DNA of 64,000 nucleotides from Sipunculus nudus (Eukaryota > Annelida > Sipuncula > Golfingiida > Sipunculidae), in the NCBI GenBank assembly GCA_026874595.1, contig CM049318.1, positions 54,885,250 through 54,949,249 of the forward strand, written 5' to 3'. How positions within the stretch are numbered: position 1 is the first letter of the stretch; each line of letters opens with the position of its first letter. The position numbers and the translations under genes were made by a program. Below are positions 23,801-64,000 of this stretch, piece by piece. The notes under the pieces are model-generated. The model saw nothing but the letters and a program-made list of their open reading frames with translations. It did not search any database and was not told the DNA's origin.

Positions 23801-24184
23801 ATAAAGTAACTTGTTGGCCAGAGTGTAGTGCTGTGCAAAATCTGTAATATTTTATGAGGCCAAAGATCACAAAACATCAGACTGAATTATTATGTGCTCT
23901 TGCGATGCTGGTTTAAATGATCACGTTAATGAAAAGCAACGTCAATGACTTTTTGGTATGCATGCATGGTCTGTATGTATAGCTCTCACTTTTCTACTTT
24001 TTTGGAAGTGATGTATCCTTTGAGTAATGGGTCAAAATTAGCTGGGTGTCATAGGCACAACGCAAAAAATGTAAACAGTATACAATATTAGTCAAAGTTG
24101 TTCACACAGCGTATGTACAAGGACACGTGCACCAAAAACGGGATAGGTTATGCAAAAAAGTATGGTTTTCAGGCATTTCTTTTT
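20899..24184. other. Intergenic region between the convergent genes, no gene seen
   Basis: Open frames such as 22042-22386 (114 codons, plus) have no recognisable motif. Blocks at 22840-22990 and 23640-23755 share 'ATAAATATTTAC.AATTAAGT' and 'GAGGTCA.CAG.CTT', a local duplicated repeat. 'TCATGACTGAGAC' text at 23120 recurs at 53305. Confidence 0.4.
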
Positions 24185-24189
24185 AAAAA

Positions 24190-24460
24190 ATCAGTGCGGG
24201 CGGGCGATTTTTTTTTTTTTTTTTTTTTTTACCTTTTTTTGTGTTTCGATAAAAGTTTGATTTGATCAAGGAAAACATGATAACAACAGGAATTGTTTGC
24301 TAAACAGGTAAAATCACAACATAACTAAGAAAATCTTATCAAAATTGTATTTTTTTATCTTCTTGAAAGATGAAAATAAAAATAAAAATTTTCATGCTGA
24401 GGTTTAAAATTGACGCGGGCGTTCCTTTATTTTATCTTTTTTGGGGGGGGGGGGGGGGGC
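24190..24460 (-). repeat. Interspersed repeat, 'TTTTACCTGTTTAGCAAAC' family (copy)
   Basis: On the minus strand it shares the GATTTTACCTGTTTAGCAAAC and TTTTCCTTGATCAAAT blocks with 4020-4300 and 14155-14440. It is bounded by a T23 tract and a G17 tract and by GCGGGCG motifs. Confidence 0.5.
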
Positions 24461-26112
24461 TTAACAATCCTTTACCACAAGATTCTCGATGCCTTCTGGC
24501 AACACTAAACGTTTATTGCTAAAAAAATTGTAACAAAAGTGGTTCATTTGCTACGTAGATGAATTGTACACGAGCCATTTGATTTGTTCAAATGCCTCGT
24601 TCAGTATTTATTAAGCATTCGTCAGAGCGGCTAGGTCAAGCGAGGTCTATAAAACCGCAACTGCCAGAGCCTGGCTAATAGGAAGTTTCGTTTAACAATA
24701 ATACTGAACCTGAGCTTCAAATACTTTTGTCATAATTAAACGTATTGGGGGATTTCTGCCACAGATAAAAATAAAACAACACAGAAATTTAAGTTTAAAG
24801 GGGCCCAATATCACCTATGAAGCGTGTTGGTTTAACACGAAAGATTCTTCTTCCCTTTAACATAAATCAGTACCTGCCAAAATATTGCCTTAAAACCGTT
24901 TGCTTACTCTTGTAAACAAGTGCTAAAAACAGTGAACCGGGCGCGATCGTGGGTGTCAACATAAATACAGCGCGTGGGGCCGTGTGCATCGCGGAGCCAT
25001 AAGACACGTATCAACCAGAAGATGCCCCGACTGAATGGGCTCAAAAATTGTAATACATGTTCCCGCTGGCTGAAACACCGCATGTTGCCCCTCTTAATCG
25101 GACCTCCGGTCACGCAACCTTATTATGGTAAATAGACTGTGTTTACCAACACGAAGGGGTATATCAAGGTGTTAAACAGTTGTATGCGAGGAAATAAGAC
25201 TTTGTGCCGGGATGGTTTTGCTGAGAAACTTTGGTATAAAGCAAAACTGAACTGATAGTGTGAAATTATAGGAATGTATTGCTCCTCATTATGTACCTTT
25301 AGATAACTAAATGACCGAAAGATCTCTCAGACTTTGGAATGGTCGTTATTATGAAGCCGAAACATATATTGCTAGTCAGAGGATTAAGCGTGTTGTTTTA
25401 AGAACTGTATAATCGCGGCGGGTACTACCAAAAGGTTTATGGCGATTACCCTGCCCAAGGAAAGCTTACTTTACTATATGGGTATGAATGGGTCAGTCCA
25501 GTTAAAAGGGGTGGTAAGTAGCTCTGATGTCTTAAAGTGCATCCTTACAACCACACGTATGTACCGCAATTCACTAAAATTTACAAACCTGCAATCCATC
25601 GCATGTTCATAAATATTCAAAATCAAGAAATAAAGTGTTTACCAGTCTAGTGTTCCACCGTGAATATTTTGAGAAGATAAATGTATGGTCACCATAACAG
25701 CAAGAGAAACCCTCACAACACAAAAATGGTGTGTTTAATGTTTACTAAACCTTTATATAAAGACAAACACATGGCACAAGTACACAAATTGCATGTTAAT
25801 GATTATTCATAATGTAAAACTATACAGGACGTAAACTGTGTGCGTTTTTTATGATCGTTTAATCATTTTCTGAAACTATACATGACGCAAGTGTTGTGCA
25901 ATTTAATGATTTTAAATCATCAACTATACGTACATTAAATGTTCATTAAATGAGTTATTTTAATTACTCAGGTACTCGCAGTGTGTGGTTGTTTTAGTCT
26001 TTGTTAAGTGTGGTTGGTCCGACGCCACATCCGGATTCGGTTGATCCGGTCGGTACAGGGCCACATTCTGGAAATGAAGAAAATGGATTAAACAAGCACA
26101 CACACGCGTTTT

Positions 26113-26174
<62 letters not shown>

Positions 26175-26289
26175 CGTTATGCGAGTTTTGTACTTAAAAA
26201 AAACTACAGGAAAAAGGTTTGATTTCTCAGACAACGCGTGCTTCATAAACAATAAAATTATGAATTTATAAAAAGTATAATATTAAATA
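24461..26289. other. No gene; (TA)n microsatellite
   Basis: No supported coding sequence. (TA)n at about 26117-26173. A 69-codon minus frame at 24904-25113 is GC-richer but has no motif. Confidence 0.4.
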
Positions 26290-26540
26290 AAATTATTATG
26301 ATATTAAGTAGGATATTTCTTGGACATTTCTTTCAACAAAATCAAATAATAAAATTTCAATAAAATTTTTATTAATTGTTTTGCTTTTATACCTGTAAAG
26401 CAAAACGGTTCTGTTATTATCATTTTGTCCCCTAATCATATTTTTTATCGAAAACAATTAAAAGATAATCAAGAATAATCGAATGACCATCTGCACCGAT
26501 TTCTGAGAAAAAGGAGAAAAATACCTTTGGGGAGGGGATG
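26290..26540 (+). repeat. Interspersed repeat, 'CTTTTATACCTGTAAAGCAAAAC' family (copy)
   Basis: Shares AGCAAAACGGTTCTGTTATTATCAT, TAATCATAT, TTTTATCGAAAAC and GATTTCTGAGAAAA blocks with the other three copies. It lies just downstream of the homeobox gene's poly(A) signal. Confidence 0.5.
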
Positions 26541-26599
26541 GGGACTTAACGATCATTTGATTTGTCCAACTTACTCTTATTAATCATTCAATTTGTCTA

Positions 26600-26605
26600 T
26601 TTATT
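26600..26605 (-). terminator. Likely poly(A) signal of the homeobox gene
   Basis: AATAAA on the minus strand about 60 bases after the TAA stop. Confidence 0.5.
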
Positions 26606-26663
26606 ATTAATGTATAATTTGTCCACTTTACTATTTCTGCTCATTCAATATCAGATGCTTTAG

Positions 26664-59134
<32,471 letters not shown>

Positions 59135-59888
59135 GTCGAGTTGACCGGTGTGTGCTGGTTTTCGCGTTACAAAAAGACACGCCAAAGTTTCGGAAGAGAC
59201 GCTGAGATGTGATTTTCTATCAGTGTTAAATTGGTTAGAATGACTAGCTTGTTGGACGCTCACAGCGGTCTAAACCACTGAGCGACAGGAAGCTAAAACC
59301 GCGCAAAATTGGATCAGAACCAAACGCAGACGGTCGCCATCCCCCGCAAGCTACAGACGTGGTAAAATTTGTATGGCTTGATATTCCAATTATTTTGTGG
59401 TACACGCCTGGGATTGAGGCTCTTTAATTCTAACTCAATAATAGACCCATGTTAATTATTGGAGGTGACACACGAAATCTAATCAACAGCAACGCCTTGT
59501 TTAAGGTTTCCTTCTAAGTCAGCCCTACTTATAAGGTTTCTCCAGATGAACTGGTTCGGTCGTTTGGACGCCCTGTTCACGCCCTTTGCTGTGCGCGTGC
59601 GTCATCACTGCGCGGGAAAAGGCCCGATCAATTGTCGTCTGCTTTTACTGCAGTCACGCGGCAAAACTCTCATCTGTCCCATTGAATTTTAACTTTTCAT
59701 GTTTTCATCTTTATTGTGCTCTCTTCCGCCCTGTCAATAATATTAAACATCAAGGACATTTGTAAACACGAAAAAATGATAAATGTTCAGTTTTTCACGT
59801 AAAAAAAAGACTGTAATACTGATAAAGACTTTATCAAAAATAAATAAATAAACAGAGAAAAGTCATGATAAAGGGTTTGTTAAGAGAT
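59135..59888. promoter_or_regulatory. Presumed promoter/5' region of the homeobox gene
   Basis: The first ~600 bases upstream (59135-59700) are GC-richer with more CpG than the intron, e.g. around 59560-59660. No TATA box at a fixed distance is recognised. The call rests on position and composition only. Confidence 0.35.

Positions 59889-59938
<50 letters not shown>
59889..59938. repeat. (CA)n(TA)n microsatellite
   Basis: About eleven CA units followed by about thirteen TA units. Confidence 0.95.
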
Positions 59939-59941
<3 letters not shown>

Positions 59942-59949
59942 AAGTTAAA

Positions 59950-60107
59950 CCTCCAAAAAACGACATCAATGGGACCTCGACAAAGTAAACGAATTTTTGA
60001 GGTGGGCGTCTTACATAATGAGCATTAAAGAATCGAGGCCGTAATAAATGGGTCGTTATTTTGAGGTGGTCGCTAAAGTGAGGTGGTTGTTAGGCAAAGT
60101 TTTACTG
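59950..60107. mobile_element. Diverged TA-flanked MITE, third relative
   Basis: Starts CTCCAAAAAACGAC and ends GTGGTTGTTAGGCAAAGTTTTACTG|TA with 'TTTGAGGTGG.CG' internal repeats, resembling the 2839-3012 family in plan but not closely in sequence. The left end is unclear. Confidence 0.35.
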
Positions 60108-60849
60108 TATATATATATATATGTGTGTATGTATATGTATATAAAAAATATTTATATGTATATAAATGTATATTCTTCATTTGTATATTTATTCTTTTTT
60201 GTGTGTGTGAATGTATGTTTGCGCGCATATGTGTTCTACAGATGACAAATATCTATATTGTGTATGTGTGACTTTATTAATATAAACTGGGTTGAGTTCA
60301 TCGAAATAAACATCAAACCTAATTTTAAACTTGTAAGCAGAGCACCATAGCTAACACAACTAAACATATTGAATGGGACTGAAGGGATTTAAGAACATTC
60401 CATGATATGCAGATTTAAGAATTTTTCAGAGTTAAAAAATGATCAATCTGCATCATCCGATCCTGTATACAAAAATAATAATAATAAAGATATAATTCTG
60501 ACCAATACCTTATTTATGAACCCATGTTGCTTCAATATATTTGTCCATTGCACAAATTTCGTCGGAATTTTTATTCTATTTTTAGTTACCGCGTACATGA
60601 ATGTATTCCGAATTAGCACATTCACATGCTATATGTAAAACTAAGTTTTTTTTATGCTAAATTCATATGAATCTTGTTTACACTCATTGGTTTATTCATT
60701 GTTTTTATTTTTAAAACATTTCGAATGTTTTGCCATTCCACATCAGGCATTTGTGTTGGCTGTGCAGGAGTGCATTAGCTACCTGCCTGTGCGTGTGACT
60801 GTGTGTGATTGTATAGCTGTGTTTTTGGCACGGTATACTGAAATCGTTT

Positions 60850-60925
60850 TCATAATCGCGAAGTTATATTTTCGCGTTTCAATTTTTCAGTATTTCGCGA
60901 GGGTTCCATTCTCACGATCTCACAA
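60850..60925. repeat. Copy of the CGCGAGGGTT repeat
   Basis: ATCGCGAAGTTATATTTTCGCG and TTCGCGAGGGTTCCATTC, similar to blocks at 9040-9490 and 48990-49045. Confidence 0.4.
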
Positions 60926-61117
60926 TAAATTATATATACACTGTGTATATATTAATTATATGAATAATCTATAACATCGCGCAATAACTTAATTTGAGAA
61001 GCTCCCAATTGAGGGGACATCAAACGAGGGGAAATATTCATTATAAGCAGATATAAAAGATATTATATTATATATATATTATTAGTCTTTGATTTAAGGG
61101 TGACGCTTAAGGTCTTT

Positions 61118-61403
61118 CATAATCGGCTTCTGTCGCTCAGGGGAAGATTCCTGGATTCAGAGTCTGGAGGTCGTGAGTTCAAATCTAAGCCGATCGGCCC
61201 CTACCCAAGGTGAGCGCTCTGCAGGCTAAATGGGAAGGCTGTGCCCCACAGGCGAACGAGTGTTCCTTGGTGTTATGACCCAGAACACACCCAGGATTCG
61301 CAGGTGCGGTAGACACCGGGCCTGGGTGACACCAGGATACAATTATAATATGAAATTGGAAGCCAGCCCTACCACCCTGTCATGTAGTCCGAAACCGAAA
61401 TGG
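61118..61403 (+). mobile_element. tRNA-derived SINE (copy 2)
   Basis: Head GTCGCTCAGGGGAAGATTCC and GTCGTGAGTTCAAATC (B-box-like), body with ACCCAAGGTGAGCGCTC, TGTTATGACCCAG, ACACCAGGATAC and CATGTAGTCCGAAACCG. Same family as 8186-8500. Confidence 0.75.
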
Positions 61404-61439
61404 AATTCTGCAGATGTACCTAGTAACTACCTAGATTAA

Positions 61440-62379
61440 GAAGTAGATAACAGAGCATAAAAAATAGAGTCGGTTACCTTTCATTATTGAAAATATCATA
61501 TTTTTTCTTGTGATGCTACGGGCATTGTTATTATTTATAATATATTCTGACGCTACAGGCATTGATAAATTGCCGGAGTTACCAGTGAGACTGTACAGTG
61601 TGGGTATCCACTTGTGTATAGGCTAGATGGGGAGGCTACATCACACTGGTTTTATCTTTTACCTAAATTCCCTTCCAAGAATATCACAAAACTAAAACAT
61701 TGGCAAATCAAAACCAAGCAATAGCGACAAGACTGAGGCCATGGCGCTCACAACCATACTTGCTTACGTACAGTTGAATGATTCGTGAAGAAACCTACTA
61801 TCTGCTAAACCCGCGTTCTCGACTGGCACCGCCAGCATGACGTCATCGAAATCGACCTGTCGCTGTTAAAAGCCCTTTATGTTTACTGCCAACACTTGTG
61901 CAGCTACAGTTGGCATTGACATATACACATTGATTAAAGTCCAGTTCCAAAAAAATTAACTCTTTGCGCTTTATATCAAAGAGCGTTCATAGTCACTAGG
62001 TGGCGCTTCTTACGGAATATATACTAAAATATATACTTTCTCCAACCAAGCAGTACATGTGGTAGGATAAACACGAACCTTCGTTTGGGATATTTGACAG
62101 AACACACACACACAGACGTGTACACACACACGACACGTTCAATGAAGTTTGAACTCTTGCACATTTACTTGCATAGTATAACGTAACAAAGAGTAAACGG
62201 GTAGTCGAAAAGCGACTTCATGTGTCAGCCAAATCACTGAGGCATGGGTAAAGGAAGGCACTGAATGTTCCTAACATGACATGACTCCACATTTGTGGTA
62301 TCAGAGGTGCCAATAAAACTCCTCATATATGTGCACTTTTCACACACACAAAAAAATATCTACAAATGGATACAAGATG
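61440..62379. other. No gene seen
   Basis: AT-rich with a GC-richer patch at 61800-61870 and short CA runs near 62101-62135. Nothing recognised. Confidence 0.4.
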
Positions 62380-63150
62380 ATATTGATTGAAGGTGGCCCG
62401 AGCAGTCAAGTATACCAGATAAACCATTCCAGGATATATGGACATGCAAATTTGTAATTGCAGAGGGCGCTACATGTCTTCAGTACGAGATGGAGGTATC
62501 CAAGATCTATGGACATGCATAATTTCAGGCCAATACGGCAAACCACTCCTGGGAAAAGGGCATCAATGTATTTAACGAAAACGGGAAGGTAGGTGACTCT
62601 ACCTGTCCGGTCTACGAGGAAATCTCCCGGATGGATTGACATACCAAATTTCAGACCAATATATTGAACCACTTCTGAGATATAAGCATTTTCAACAAAA
62701 GCAAACGCACGGTTGGAAGCCACGCGAAAACGAATGCAGACTGCGCCAGCAGTCTTGAATACAAGATGGAGGTTTTCAAGATCTATAAACATGCACAATT
62801 TGAACTCAATAGATAGAACTAATCACTAAGACAAACAAGTGGTAAAGGCATGCATGGACGCCATGGAAAAATGATTGTAGGTGGAGCCACCAGTCTCGAA
62901 TAAGAGATGGAGAGATCTAAGATCTATGGACATACACAATGTCAGCCTTATACCTCGAACCAATCCTAAGATATGGGCTCTTATCAATAAGACACCCAGA
63001 TTCAAACTTCGGGAAAACGATTGCAGGTGGCGCCACTAGTCTTTGTTATGCACCTATTCACATGTGGGCAAATAAGTATACTGGGTTTCGAAAAGATCGG
63101 TTCAAGGGCCTCATAGGAGTTCTCCGGAAACGAACGCGGCGGCGGCAGCG
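62380..63150. repeat. Decayed tandem repeat, ~130-bp period
   Basis: Phrases of the form 'AAGATCTATGGACATGCACAATTT..G.CCAATA....AACCA.TCCTG.GATA.GGGC' recur near 62500, 62640, 62780, 62920 and 63060, each followed by variable sequence. It runs up to the miniature retrotransposon. Confidence 0.55.
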
Positions 63151-63213
63151 TCAAGCTTAAAACATTGTATCCACAAAACTCTGTTTTGGCGGATACAATA
63201 ACAATATATATAT

Positions 63214-63369
63214 ATTTACGAAGACAATTTGCTCAGGGGAAAACATTGGGCCGATCCCGGATTCGAACCCATGCTGGTGGCGCACAAGTCCGGCGTACCA
63301 ACCGCTTGGCTAGCAAAGCAAGCTTCATTAGCGAGGCAGTTCGGTCCACTTTAATGTCACCCCGTAACA
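63214..63369 (-). repeat. 3' LTR of the TRIM, containing a tRNA-like segment
   Basis: Same layout as the other LTR: TAGCCAAGCGG (A box) and GGTTCGAATCC (B box) retained. The outermost TG has become AT next to a TA microsatellite. Confidence 0.8.
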
Positions 63370-63488
63370 CACCCCCTCTTAAGAGCGTTCTGCTATCAGA
63401 ACAAGACTAATTATTCTAGGAGTCACACTTTGGCGAGTTTATATCCTGGGCCACAAAGTATACCGTCATCCCGGACGAGCCCCACTTT

Positions 63489-63644
63489 TGTTACGAAGAA
63501 AAATTGCTCAAGGGAAAACATTGGGCCGATCCCGGATTCGAACCCATTTTGGTGGCGCACAAGTCCGGCGTACCAACCGCTTCGCTAGCAAAGCAAGCTT
63601 CACTAGCGAGACAGTTCGGTCCGCTTTAATTTCACCCCGTAACA
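63489..63644 (-). repeat. 5' LTR of the TRIM, containing a tRNA-like segment
   Basis: On the minus strand: TAGCGAAGCGG (63587-63577) fits an A box and GGTTCGAATCC (63544-63534) is a perfect B box, 32 bases apart as in a tRNA gene. Flanking CGCCGGACTTGTGCGCC may fold as an anticodon arm. Starts TGTTACGGGG and ends CGTAACA. Confidence 0.8.
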
Positions 63645-64000
63645 AATATATGGATATGCAAATTTGTAAATGCATAAAAATATCGAATTCAATAGGTCAA
63701 ATGTGATCAAATTTTATTTATGCCTATATTTTAAATGAAAAATGCATTTTTTTTTTCAGAAAAAAAATAGATTTGATTGAGATATACTGACTTTAACACA
63801 AGACATTAATGCTATATAAGAAGGAAATTAGGAAGGTAAATGAAATTCTAAAAAAAAAACAAGAAATTCAAAGCTAATAGAAATAGATTGAATCATCAAT
63901 GAGTTTTTCAAAACCGGTACAAAGGAAAATTTACCCATGCTCACAAAAGTATTCATTCTTACACTTGTCTTGATAGTGTTGCTCACCTGACAATTGATCA
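63645..64000. other. No feature seen at the right edge
   Basis: Very AT-rich sequence with short A/T runs. Confidence 0.4.

Larger units (their letters stand above)
63214..63644 (-). mobile_element. Miniature LTR retrotransposon (TRIM) with tRNA-like LTRs
   Basis: Two direct repeats of 156 bp (63489-63644 and 63214-63369), about a dozen differences by eye. The inner boundaries are canonical: the better LTR reads TGTTACG...CGTAACA. On the minus strand, four bases after the 5' LTR, comes TGGGGCTCGTCCGGGAT (63484-63468), one base short of the tRNA-Pro 3'-end primer-binding site. The 119-bp interior ends in AAGAGGGGGTG (63380-63370), a polypurine tract directly before the 3' LTR. No coding capacity. 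Each LTR contains Pol III A- and B-box-like sequences. Target duplication is obscured by flanking TA repeats; the outer 2 bases of the 63214 end have decayed. Confidence 0.85.

Noticed and set aside
59135-59263. Longer N-terminus of the homeobox protein starting at a GTG at 59263
   Set aside because: Not an ATG, and an in-frame TAG lies just upstream. The first ATG at 59134 has a good context and places the octapeptide near the N-terminus as usual.
63230-63330. True tRNA genes at 63.2-63.6 kb
   Set aside because: A and B boxes are present but they sit inside 156-bp repeats with LTR boundaries, and I cannot fold a convincing acceptor stem.

Overview
The window is 64 kb of AT-rich animal nuclear DNA. 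Two spliced protein-coding genes can be reconstructed by eye; most of the rest is interspersed repeats. GT-AG introns, paired-class homeobox architecture, tRNA-derived SINEs, LINE, hAT, Harbinger-like and TA-flanked elements and many microsatellites exclude a prokaryote. Repeat ends of the type 'AGCTCAGCTGACTATAAGTC...GTCCGTC...CAGCTGAGC...CCCATGGGTCCCTTGTT' resemble repeats I associate with mollusc genomes, so a marine mollusc is my best guess (moderate confidence, from memory only).

Plus strand, 6,506-20,798: a complete ten-exon HSD17B7 orthologue (3-keto-steroid reductase / 17-beta-hydroxysteroid dehydrogenase 7). It encodes 330 residues, every intron is GT-AG with consistent phase, and the Rossmann, NAG, Ser and YxxxK motifs are intact. 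Its introns carry a SINE, a Harbinger-type MITE, TA-flanked MITEs and a 2.6-kb repeat with an internal duplication. A nuclear-receptor-like DR1 (with an overlapping DR6) lies just upstream of the ATG.

Minus strand, 59,134-26,664: a four-exon paired-like (Q50) homeobox gene of the aristaless/Arx-Pph13 group, 192 residues, with an N-terminal octapeptide and a homeodomain split at the classical 46/47 site. There is no OAR domain. Its first intron is about 27 kb and holds two foldback (long inverted repeat) elements, a dead LINE, a dead hAT, a 4.4-kb hAT-like element with a degraded zinc-finger protein gene, a ~355-bp tandem repeat and a cluster of the 8-mer palindrome TAGGCCTA. Intron 2 holds a 1.08-kb, 29-bp-unit minisatellite whose plus strand has no stop codon in any frame.

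Right end, 61-64 kb: a tRNA-derived SINE, decayed tandem repeats, and a 431-bp element with all the marks of a terminal-repeat retrotransposon in miniature (LTR, tRNA-Pro-like primer-binding site, polypurine tract, LTR). Each 156-bp LTR contains a tRNA-like segment with Pol III A and B boxes. This is the most unusual object in the window.

The two genes converge (tails at 20.8 kb and 26.7 kb) and show no sign of working together. All exon calls come from reading and recalled family motifs, without alignment.
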